In this document: piece after piece, positions 1 to 6,119 of the stretch | How positions within the stretch are numbered: the first letter of the stretch is position 1 | Layout: each line of letters starts with the position of its first letter | Assembly: GCA_009693225.1 (NCBI GenBank) | Contig: SHXP01000068.1 | Span: forward strand, 1 to 9,923 | Direction: 5' to 3' | From: Limnohabitans sp. | GTDB taxonomy: Bacteria > Pseudomonadota > Gammaproteobacteria > Burkholderiales > Burkholderiaceae_C | Length of the DNA: 9,923 nt | Notes under the pieces: model-generated | Told to the model about the DNA's origin: nothing | Databases searched by the model: none | Seen by the model: only the letters and a program-made list of their open reading frames with translations | Translations under genes and position numbers: made by a program

Positions 1-84
1 GGCATTGCGGGTATCCACAGCAAATTGCCGGAGGTGATCGCCGTGTCGGTGGCGGCGCAGTTGCTGCAGTTAACCCAGGCTTAG
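1..84 (+). CDS. xdhC: XdhC-like xanthine dehydrogenase accessory protein, C-terminal end (partial)
   Basis: This is the last 27 codons and the TAG stop (82-84) of a gene entering from the left edge. The visible peptide has the form GIxGIxSKLPEVIAVSVAAQLL. It resembles the C-terminal end of XdhC proteins, where a PIG...GK.PEVIA..VAAQLL pattern follows the Rossmann-like domain. XdhC family proteins bind molybdenum cofactor, help its sulfuration and insert it into XdhB. The fit is supported by the xdhA, xdhB and guaD genes further along the window, although they lie on the opposite strand and are not adjacent. The visible part is uninterrupted. The N-terminal CxxGG-type region is outside the window, so whether the whole gene is intact cannot be judged. 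The assignment rests on a short tail only. Confidence 0.6.
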   Translation, partial: GIAGIHSKLPEVIAVSVAAQLLQLTQA

Positions 85-474
85 TCCGGGTCGAGTTGGT
101 TGGCATATCTGAGGCTCGGTTTGAAGACACGCATTGGCCGACCCATCGGGTGCGATTTTTTTCTGCGATTTCGCTCGAAAAAAACGCCCCCTCCGAGTCG
201 ACCTGAAGAGATATTTATGGTTTGTGTGATTCTTCATTTATACCGGCTGCTGGTTTATAGATCCAAAAAAATTCAGCCTTAGACATACATAATGAAACAC
301 AGAAACGCTGTCGGAGGAAACCTGCTAACGGATCAACGACATGACGGGCGGGCCGACGCGAACATTGGCGCGAAGCGGCAGTGAGCGGCGACCGAACCGG
401 CATGGCGTGAACACGTCAGTCAAAGAAAGACCGGCATAGCGGTAAATCCGGCCCTGCGGCTATAGTCATCCCAT
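85..474. other. Gene-free intergenic stretch between xdhC and puuD
   Basis: About 390 bases contain no convincing gene. Two open frames of about 60 codons exist (100-282 on + and 215-403 on -), but neither has a recognisable motif, a good ribosome site or protein-like composition. Positions 200-300 are noticeably more AT-rich than the surroundings and could hold promoter elements. A TATAGT hexamer at 461-466 would sit at a -10 distance for a nearly leaderless puuD message starting at ATG 475, but no good -35 box lies at the proper spacing. No Shine-Dalgarno sequence precedes ATG 475. An imperfect inverted repeat lies at 152-187 and is listed separately. Confidence 0.5.
152..187. repeat. Imperfect A/T-tract inverted repeat with nested hairpin
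   Basis: The outer arms are GCG, one unpaired A, then T7 (156-162) on the left, and A7 (178-184) then CGC on the right. Inside lies a second small palindrome, GCGA-TT-TCGC, at 165-174. The whole can fold as one long stem or a small GC hairpin flanked by pairing T and A runs. It stands 68 bases after the xdhC stop, so a transcription-ending or messenger-stabilising role is possible. No separate U-run follows the stem, so it is not a standard intrinsic terminator on either strand. Its function is unknown. Confidence 0.4.
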
Positions 475-1686
475 ATGGAAAGCTATTTGCTTGAATGGGC
501 TCAACTGCTGTTGCGCTAGGTGCATGTCATTGTCGTCATCGCCTGGATTGGCTCGTCGTTTTATTTCGTGTTCCTCGACAGTAACCTGCCGCCGCCGCAA
601 GACGAGGCCTTGAAAACCAAAGGTGTGAGCGGCGAAATGTGGGCGGTGCACGGCGGCGGTTTTTACAACCCGCAAAAGTATGCCGGTGCGCCGGTTGGTA
701 TCAACAGCAAATTGCACTGGTTTTACTGGGAAAGCTATGCCACCTGGCTCAGCGGTTTTGCCCTGTTCTTCCTGCTTTACCTGTGGCAAGCCAATGTCTT
801 TCTGGTCGATCCCTCGGTGTTCGTCTGGCGCACATACGCTGCGGGTCTGACTGCGATCGCTGTCCCGGTCTGCTTCTGGCTGCTGTATGACACGCTGTGC
901 AAAACGCTTGCGCAAAGGCGTAACGGCGAACGCCTGCTCGGCGTGGTGTTGCTGGTGCTGGTGGCGGCCTTGTGCTGGCTCGCTAACCACTTGTTCGCCG
1001 CACGCGCGGCCTTTGTGTTGATGGGCGCGACACTGGCGACCAGCATGAGCGCGAATGTCTTTTTCTGCATCATTCCGGGCCAGCGTATCGTGGTCAAAGC
1101 TTTGACCTCGGGACAGGCTTACGATGAAAAATCGCTGGCGGTATATGGTTTGCGCGGCAAACAGCGCAGCGTGCACAACACCTATTTCACGCTGCCGGTG
1201 TTGTTTGCCATGCTGGCCAACCACGAAGGGCTGCTGCTCAACCATCCGCAACGCTGGGCCGTATTGTTTGTGATGATGCTCGCCGGTGTGCTGATCCGGC
1301 AGTTTTTCGTGCAAAAGCACAGTTGGCATCAGGGTAAGGCTGCACATCCCTGGCCGTTTGCCTTGAGCGGTGTGCTGTTGATTGCAGGTCTGGTGATCGC
1401 CCTGGTTCCTGAGCAGAGCAAAAGCACCGGCGAGTTACAAAGCCCGGTCACATTTCAGCAGGTGTAAGCCATTGTGAATCAGCGCTGCATCAGCTGCCAT
1501 GGCGCAACCGTGCAAATGAAAAATCTGCGCTTAGACAGCGCCGCGCAAATTCGCGCCAATGCACACAATATTTACCAGCAAGCTGTGGTGTTGCGTCAAA
1601 TGCCTATGAGTAACGCCACCGGCGTCACTGAGCAGGAGCGCCAAGCGCTGGGGCAGTGGTATCTGGGGCGCGCGCCTGGTTCCTGA
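475..1686 (+). pseudogene. puuD: Urate oxidase (PuuD type: membrane domain plus cytochrome c), two in-frame stops
   Basis: Read through its stops, this frame gives 403 residues, the usual PuuD size, matching the family from end to end. The N-terminus is MESYLLEWAQLLLR, then come a membrane segment with AWIGSSFYF, the hallmark WAVHGGGFYNPQKY, several more membrane helices, MSANVFFCIIPGQR and GKQRSVHNTYFTLPVLFAML. The C-terminal cytochrome c domain has heme site CISCH (C338, C341, H342) and a QMPMSNAT segment with the likely axial Met. PuuD proteins oxidise urate at the inner membrane and pass electrons to a c-type heme. Codon 15 is TAG (517-519), where relatives have Trp in LLRWLHVI. Codon 331 is TAA (1465-1467), where relatives usually have Gln in QVQAV. 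Each is one G:C to A:T change from the expected codon. A GTG at 520 directly after the TAG could restart translation but would lose the start of the first membrane segment. The second stop removes the heme domain. No frameshift is seen. Probably a young pseudogene. Confidence 0.88.
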
Positions 1687-1984
1687 TTTTTTTCTCATAA
1701 GCCTGCAAGCGTTTTTCGCGCAGTGCCAGGTAGGCCTGGTACTCTTGCATCATCTGCTGCTTGTGCGCTTGTTTCTGGGTTTCTATGCGGGCGTCCTGAT
1801 AAAACTTCAATTTATTGTTGTAGATGGCCTGTGCCAGAAAAGCGGTGGCACCCTTGTTGAGCAATTTCCAGACGGCCCAGGCAATGGCCAGGGGAAAGAA
1901 CACCACCGATGCAATCATCAGCCACAGGCTTTCGGGGTTGGTGGCGGTGTCTTTCAGGTATTTGCTGACGTCAGAGGCTTGCAT
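1625..1984 (-). CDS. Small membrane protein with coiled-coil-like tail, unknown function
   Basis: A 119-residue protein that I do not recognise. A short polar N-terminus is followed by one strong membrane segment at about residues 19-42 (SLWLMIASVVFFPLAIAW, then AVWKLL). A long charged helical region rich in Lys, Gln, Glu and Tyr follows at about 43-104, containing KQQMMQEYQAYLALREKRL, and then a Pro/Ala tail. This composition looks protein-like and suggests a single-pass membrane protein with a cytoplasmic helical domain. The ATG at 1984 is preceded by a weak GAAAG ribosome site. The gene is divergent from the glycerate kinase and tail-to-tail with puuD, overlapping its end by about 62 bases. 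The overlapping Pro/Ala tail follows an A7 run (1687-1693 on the other strand), so the present C-terminus could be an accidental extension after slippage. That is inference only. Confidence 0.6.
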   Translation of the reverse strand: MQASDVSKYLKDTATNPESLWLMIASVVFFPLAIAWAVWKLLNKGATAFLAQAIYNNKLKFYQDARIETQKQAHKQQMMQEYQAYLALREKRLQAYEKKIRNQARAPDTTAPALGAPAQ

Positions 1985-2063
1985 GCTTGTCTTTCAAAGA
2001 GAATCGAATTCAGCATCGACAGCAGCGGCGGTAACTTGAGCCTATCCGTTATCCTTGGCCTCT

Positions 2064-3383
2064 ATGGCAGACATACCCGACCCTCAATTTCATCCGGCAG
2101 CGTTTTTACGCCATTTGTTTGACACCGCTGTAGCGCGCGCCCAGCCTGTGCTGAATATGTCCGGTTTGTTACCGCCGCCGCCGCGCGGGCGGTCCCTTGT
2201 TGTAGGTGCCGGTAAGGCAGCCGGTGCCATGGCGCATGCGCTGGAGCGCCTGTGGCCGCAGGATGCGCCTTTGGACGGCCTGGTCGTCACCCGTTACCAC
2301 CATACGCCGCCGCGCCCGCCTGATTTGCGCCGGCGCATCGAGGTGGTTGAAGCCTCACACCCGGTACCGGATCAGGCAGGTATGGACGCTTCCGAACGCT
2401 TGCTGGAGCTCACCCGGGGCTTGAGCGCTGACGATCTGGTGATCTGCCTAATTTCCGGCGGGGGTTCATCCCTGCTGACCATGCCCGCCGCCGGTCTGAC
2501 CCTGGCCGACAAGCAGCGTATCAACCGCGAATTGCTGGAAAGCGGCGCGCCTATCGGCGACATGAACACCGTGCGCAAACACCTGTCGCGCATCAAGGGA
2601 GGCAGATTAGCCGCCGCCTGTCACCCCGCTCAGGTTCTGACCCTGACCATCAGCGATGTGCCGGGCGACGACCCGGCGGTGATTGCCAGCGGCCCGACCG
2701 TGCCGGATGAAACCACTTGCGCTCAGGCGCTGGCTTTGCTGGACAGATACGGCATAGCCATTACGGATCAGGTGCGCGAGGCTTTGCAAAGCGGTGCGCT
2801 GGAAACACCCAAGCCCGGTGACGCGGTTTTCGCGGGTCACCGGGTGTTGATGATGGCCACGCCCATGCAATCCCTGCAAGCTGCGGCAGAAGCGGCGCGC
2901 GCAGCGGGCTTGAACGCGTATGTGTTGTCGGACGAAATAGAAGGTGAATCCAGAGAAGTCGCCAAGGTGCACTCGGCGCTGGCGCGTACGACAGCACGCG
3001 CACAAGGGCCGTTTCAAAAGCCTTGCGTGATTTTGAGCGGGGGCGAAACCACGGTCACCATCCGTGCTCCGGTGCCGGGTTTTCCCAAAGGCAAGGGCGG
3101 TCGCGCCGGTGAATTCTGTCTGGGATTGGCCATGGCTTTGCAGGGACAAGCCGGCGTGTGGGCCTTGGCTGCGGACACCGATGGCATAGACGGTGTCGAG
3201 GACAACGCCGGTGCTCAGGTGGCGCCGGATACTTTGCAACGCTGCGAACAGTTGGCGCTCAAACCGTCCGCGTTTGCCGATCGCAACGACAGTTACCGTT
3301 TGTTTGAAGCCTTGGGCGACCTGGTGGTCAGCGGACCGACGCATACCAATGTGAATGACTTCCGGGCTTTGCTGGTGCTGTGA
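2064..3383 (+). CDS. Glycerate kinase, MOFRL/DUF4147 family (GckA/TtuD type)
   Basis: The predicted enzyme phosphorylates D-glycerate with ATP, giving 2-phosphoglycerate in the two-domain GckA/TtuD family. The N-terminal domain shows RSLVVGAGKAAGAMA, VVEASHPVPD, LISGGGSSLL, MNTVRKHLSRIKGGRLA and SDVPGDDPAVIASGPTVPD. The C-terminal MOFRL domain shows ILSGGETTVT, GKGGRAGEF, AADTDGIDGVEDNAGA and THTNVNDFRALLV. ATG 2064 gives 439 residues, a normal family length; an in-frame TTG at 2055 would add three. Neither start has a clear ribosome site. The usual GGRNxEF motif reads GGRAGEF here, which may be natural variation. The frame is otherwise clean. Glycerate kinase works after glyoxylate carboligase and tartronate semialdehyde reductase, a route that can receive glyoxylate from allantoin, so its place near purine genes may be meaningful. 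It could equally serve tartrate, glycolate or general glycerate use. It might be cotranscribed with the next gene, 55 bases downstream. Confidence 0.9.
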   Translation: MADIPDPQFHPAAFLRHLFDTAVARAQPVLNMSGLLPPPPRGRSLVVGAGKAAGAMAHALERLWPQDAPLDGLVVTRYHHTPPRPPDLRRRIEVVEASHPVPDQAGMDASERLLELTRGLSADDLVICLISGGGSSLLTMPAAGLTLADKQRINRELLESGAPIGDMNTVRKHLSRIKGGRLAAACHPAQVLTLTISDVPGDDPAVIASGPTVPDETTCAQALALLDRYGIAITDQVREALQSGALETPKPGDAVFAGHRVLMMATPMQSLQAAAEAARAAGLNAYVLSDEIEGESREVAKVHSALARTTARAQGPFQKPCVILSGGETTVTIRAPVPGFPKGKGGRAGEFCLGLAMALQGQAGVWALAADTDGIDGVEDNAGAQVAPDTLQRCEQLALKPSAFADRNDSYRLFEALGDLVVSGPTHTNVNDFRALLVL

Positions 3384-3427
3384 TGTGCTTATGATGGACT
3401 GATTAACGGTTTGCCTAGACCTATTGC

Positions 3428-3432
3428 AGGAG
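3428..3432 (+). promoter_or_regulatory. Ribosome binding site of the desaturase-family gene
   Basis: AGGAG lies six bases before ATG 3439. This is the best Shine-Dalgarno sequence in the window. It decides the start against the in-frame TTG at 3424, which lies upstream of the site itself. Confidence 0.75.
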
Positions 3433-3438
3433 ACAAGC

Positions 3439-4281
3439 ATGTCAACTTTTTCCAGACCCATGGTCATGACCGAGCGCCAGCGACACTTTCGCGAGACCTA
3501 CCGCGCCAATATCAGCCCGTTTTACAACGGCTTGCTGCACGTCGGTGTGATGTACGCGGTAGGCATCAGCCTGCTGGCCTACTGCTTGCATAAGCTTGAC
3601 CAGGCCACCTGGGCCTGGCTGATGGTGCTGCCCGTGGCCATCGCCGGCAACTTCGGCGAATGGGCCATGCATAAATATGTGATGCACCGGCATATTGATG
3701 TGTTCGCATTGCGCGCCATTTACGACCGTCACACCCGCCAGCACCACCAGTATTTCACCGACACCGACTACACCATCGACAGCGTGCGCGAATTCCGCAT
3801 TGTGTTTTTCCCCTGGCGGGTGCTGAACGTGCTGGGCGCGGGTGGCGGCGCGCTGGCATTGGTAATGGCTTATGTGTTCGGTGCGAATGCCGGTTACATC
3901 GCTTACATGACGGTCATCGGCCACTATGTGTTGTACGAGACATTCCACTATTGCTGCCACATACCTGAAAACGCGTTTGTGCGGAACATGCCGTTCATCA
4001 ACACCATCCGGCGGCACCACGCGGCGCACCACAACCTGGGCATCATGATGCACAAAAACATGAATCTGACGTTTCCGCTGGCCGATTGGTGCATGGGCAC
4101 CAGCGATGTCAAACGTTCATTGCCCGGTACCTTGCTCAACGGTTTTGATGAAACGCATATTGACCCGGCGCTCAAGCCCTTGATAGAAAAATTCCGCGAC
4201 GCCCGGGTGCAGCAAGACCGCGTGACGCTGGAGGGGCCGTTGCTGGATGCGCAGGAGCGGGCGGCGCTGGGTGGCGTTTAA
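3439..4281 (+). CDS. Fatty acid hydroxylase / sterol desaturase superfamily membrane protein
   Basis: A 280-residue integral membrane protein with the histidine clusters that bind the diiron centre in this superfamily. They are EWAMHKYVMHR (H78, H83), HTRQHH (H98, H102, H103), ETFHYCCH (H170, H174) and RRHHAAHH (H193, H194, H197, H198). Hydrophobic segments lie at about residues 33-50, 57-75 and 130-165, placing the His clusters on the cytoplasmic face as in known members. The family hydroxylates or desaturates lipid-like substrates with O2; the substrate here cannot be told from sequence. The ATG at 3439 is fixed by AGGAG six bases upstream. It lies 55 bases after the glycerate kinase on the same strand, so a shared transcript is possible. 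Its stop overlaps the stop of the opposite-strand coiled-coil gene by three bases (TTTAA). No lesion is visible. Confidence 0.85.
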   Translation: MSTFSRPMVMTERQRHFRETYRANISPFYNGLLHVGVMYAVGISLLAYCLHKLDQATWAWLMVLPVAIAGNFGEWAMHKYVMHRHIDVFALRAIYDRHTRQHHQYFTDTDYTIDSVREFRIVFFPWRVLNVLGAGGGALALVMAYVFGANAGYIAYMTVIGHYVLYETFHYCCHIPENAFVRNMPFINTIRRHHAAHHNLGIMMHKNMNLTFPLADWCMGTSDVKRSLPGTLLNGFDETHIDPALKPLIEKFRDARVQQDRVTLEGPLLDAQERAALGGV

Positions 4282-4637
4282 ATCAGTTGGGTCAGGGTGG
4301 TCAGCAGGCCCAAAGACAAGACCATCATGCCGCCGAGTTTGATGACCATGCGTTGTTCGAGCAACAGCAGTTCGTGGCGAATGTTGTGGTCAAGGATTTT
4401 GATTTCTGTCCGCAAGGTTTTTTCGACAATTTGAATTTCACCTCTTAAGATTTTTTCTACACTCTGAATTTCACCCCGCAAGACTTTTTCCATAGACTGC
4501 AGTTGCGAGCGGGTGGCAAGCGGGGAAACATTGGCATGCAGCACTGCAGGCATGACCGTGAATTGTTCCTCGGCCAGCGCTGAGGCCATGCCGGCCGCTG
4601 TCAAGCGGTTGGCTTAGGACAGGGCGTCGAGTTGCAT
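4278..4637 (-). pseudogene. Small coiled-coil/TM protein (DUF1640-like), early in-frame stop
   Basis: From ATG 4637 the frame reads MQLDALS, then TAA (4614-4616), then ANRLTAAGMASALAEEQF and onward to a stop at 4278. Small bacterial coiled-coil proteins resembling DUF1640/CCDC90 commonly begin with a short lead, then a RLxxAGM-type helix with AEE/AEA, a spacer, LATR/LATK, a coiled coil, and a C-terminal membrane helix. All parts are present. LATRSQLQ is followed by roughly 11-residue repeats (SMEKVLRGEIQ, SVEKILRGEIQ, IVEKTLRTEIK, ILDHNIRHELL) and a hydrophobic end, GGMMVLSLGLLTTLTQLI. Because recognisable family sequence continues straight upstream of the stop, the TAA probably is a nonsense mutation. 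A shorter product from TTG 4604 or the ATG near 4589 could still be made, keeping the coiled coil and anchor, so loss of function is not certain. In-frame ATG 4646 is an alternative original start. No good ribosome site is seen. Confidence 0.6.
4400..4498 (-). repeat. Three degenerate 33-bp tandem units coding for 11-residue coiled-coil repeats
   Basis: Units at about 4400-4432, 4433-4465 and 4466-4498 share a (G)ATTTC start and a central run of T. In the protein they give successive xxEKxLRxEIx segments of 11 residues. The hendecad spacing suggests a right-handed or straight coiled coil grown by internal duplication. Confidence 0.6.
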
Positions 4638-4673
4638 GGTTTTCATGGGGGAAAGGTGTAGCTATTTCCAGAT

Positions 4674-5993
4674 TCAGTTGGAATGTGATGCATGGACTTC
4701 GAGCACATGTCCGTCCACCACCACGTGTTCAACCAGTCTGTCGTCGCCCAGCACAATCATGGCGAACTGTTGTTCTTGCAAGCTGTCTGCAGCTGCAATG
4801 CGGCGCGACAGCAACGGCGTGGCTTGCGGGTTGAGCACAATGAAATCGGCTTCGCAACCCGCATTCAAATTGCCAGTCACGCCGCTTAAACCCAATGCCT
4901 TGGCAGCGCCTGCGGTATGCAGCCACCACAGGTGTTGTGCGCTCAGCGAGCGGCCGTTTTGCCCCACGCTTTGGCGCGCCACGGTATAGGCCGCGTGCAT
5001 GGTGTGGAACGGGCTGAAGCTGGTGCCGCCGCCCACATCGCTGGCGAGTGCGTGCAGCAACTGGTGCGACTGTGCCAGCGAGAAATCAAAAAAACCGCTG
5101 TCTAGAAACAGATTGCTGGTCGGACACACCGCACCGGCAGCCCCGCGCTCGGCCATCAGGTCGCGGTCATTCGCATCCAGGTGCAGGCAGTGTGCATACA
5201 CCGAGCGTTCGCGCAGCAGCCCCATGTCCTCGTACACGCCCAGGTAGCTGCGCGCATGCGGAAACAACTTGGCGACCCAGCGGATTTCATCCGCGTTTTC
5301 GGCGACACGCGATTGCACCCAGACATCCGGGTGCGCGGCTGCCAGTTCACCGGCGCCGCGCAATTGCGCTTCGCTGGAGGTGGGCGCGAAACGAGGGGTG
5401 ATGGCATAACCCAGTCTGTCCACGCCGTGCCAGCGCGCGATCAATGCTTCGGTTTCATACAGACTTTGTGTTGCGCTGCTGTCGCGTAACCCGTCGGGGC
5501 TGTGCCGGTCTTGCAGCACACGTCCGCTGATCATGCGCAAGTGACGGCCTTGTGCTTGCGTGAAAAACGCATCCACCGAGGCGCTGTGCGCGGTGGTCAC
5601 ACCGTGGCGCATCAACTCGTCAAAGAAAAACGCGGCCACTGCTGACGCATGCGCAGGATCGGCAAAACGTGTTTCCTGGGGAAACGTGTAGTTGTTCAGC
5701 CAGGGAAGCAGGCCGTCTGCCGGGGAGGCAATCACATCGGTCTGCGCATAGTGGATATGTGTATCGACAAAACCCGGCGCGATCCAGTGGCCGCGCCAGT
5801 CGGTCAACGGCAGGTGTGCATGTGCCGTCTCCAACGTCCGGTGGTCACCGATGGCACTGATGCGCGCCACGCCGTCGGCGCCGCGCGTGGTGACCAGCAA
5901 GCCATCCGTTTCAAAGTGAATCTGATCGCTGTCCGGGTCCGGAAACCACAGCAGCGATGCCCGGTAAGCGTGTGAATCAGAAACTGCTTGCAT
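4674..5993 (-). CDS. guaD: Guanine deaminase, with a core deletion and a replaced zinc ligand
   Basis: The open frame encodes 439 residues of the amidohydrolase fold and matches guanine deaminase throughout: AYRASLL near the start, PGFVDTHIHYAQ (H79, H81), AITPRFAPTSS, AENADEI, YAHCLHL (H268), CPTSNLFLDSG, SDVGGGTSFS (D319) and NLNAGCEADFIVLNP. The enzyme turns guanine into xanthine in the cytoplasm. Two changes suggest loss of activity. The third zinc-ligand His, H240 of human GDA in QSHISEN, is Arg here: QSRVAEN, R229, codon CGT at 5307-5309. The spacings R229-H268 and H268-D319 (39 and 51 residues) equal those of the human ligands H240-H279-D330. Also, the conserved stretch TTALxFxTxHxxSVDA reads TTAHSASVDA, six residues short, after A135 near 5588. 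Reading frame is kept. It is the last gene of the leftward xdhA-xdhB-guaD operon, 39 bases after the original xdhB stop. ATG 5993 gives the family N-terminus. Identity is certain; activity is doubtful. Confidence 0.9.
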   Translation of the reverse strand: MQAVSDSHAYRASLLWFPDPDSDQIHFETDGLLVTTRGADGVARISAIGDHRTLETAHAHLPLTDWRGHWIAPGFVDTHIHYAQTDVIASPADGLLPWLNNYTFPQETRFADPAHASAVAAFFFDELMRHGVTTAHSASVDAFFTQAQGRHLRMISGRVLQDRHSPDGLRDSSATQSLYETEALIARWHGVDRLGYAITPRFAPTSSEAQLRGAGELAAAHPDVWVQSRVAENADEIRWVAKLFPHARSYLGVYEDMGLLRERSVYAHCLHLDANDRDLMAERGAAGAVCPTSNLFLDSGFFDFSLAQSHQLLHALASDVGGGTSFSPFHTMHAAYTVARQSVGQNGRSLSAQHLWWLHTAGAAKALGLSGVTGNLNAGCEADFIVLNPQATPLLSRRIAAADSLQEQQFAMIVLGDDRLVEHVVVDGHVLEVHASHSN

Positions 5994-6032
5994 GGAAAAT
6001 CCGGATAAAGGTGAACAAAAAAAAGATTTGAG

Positions 6033-6119
6033 TCAGGAATGATTGGCCGGCGTTTGCAATGCCGTGAACACACGCTCAGGCGTCACCGGCGTGTTCAGTT
6101 GCACCGGCGTGTTTGCGGC
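6033..6119 (-). pseudogene. Out-of-frame original C-terminus of XdhB
   Basis: Omitting one G of the GGG run at 6119-6121 gives, after L731, 28 more residues that start AANTPVQLNTPVTPERVFTA and end in NHS before TGA at 6033-6035. The pattern PVxLxTPxTPExVxxAL is the ordinary end of XdhB proteins. The repaired protein would be 759 residues and its stop would lie 39 bases from the guaD start. Confidence 0.8.

Noticed and set aside
100..403. Short open frames in the xdhC-puuD gap (100-282 +, 215-403 -)
   Set aside because: No recognisable motif, low-complexity basic composition, and no ribosome site.
466..1347. Long minus-strand open frame opposite puuD (293 codons)
   Set aside because: It is His/Gln/Arg-rich with no motif. 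The plus strand holds unmistakable PuuD sequence, so this is a mirror frame of a GC-biased gene.
1474..1686. A separate small cytochrome c gene starting at GTG 1474
   Set aside because: It has no signal peptide or ribosome site, and is in frame with and homologous to the C-terminal domain of PuuD. It is the piece cut off by the TAA.
1684..1694. T7 run after the puuD stop as an intrinsic terminator
   Set aside because: No stable GC hairpin directly precedes it, and the run is inside the opposite-strand gene.
2607..3467. Long minus-strand open frame opposite glycerate kinase (286 codons)
   Set aside because: Composition is that of a shadow frame, and the plus-strand MOFRL protein is intact and conserved.
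3442..4053. Minus-strand open frame opposite the desaturase homologue
   Set aside because: It is His/Val-rich with no domain. It arises opposite the His-cluster codons of the real gene.
517..4616. Stop-codon recoding (amber or ochre suppression, or an altered code) to explain the in-frame stops
   Set aside because: The stops stand for different residues (Trp, Gln and an unknown one), both TAG and TAA are involved, and normal genes in the window end with the same codons. Deletions and a missense ligand change in neighbouring genes fit decay better.
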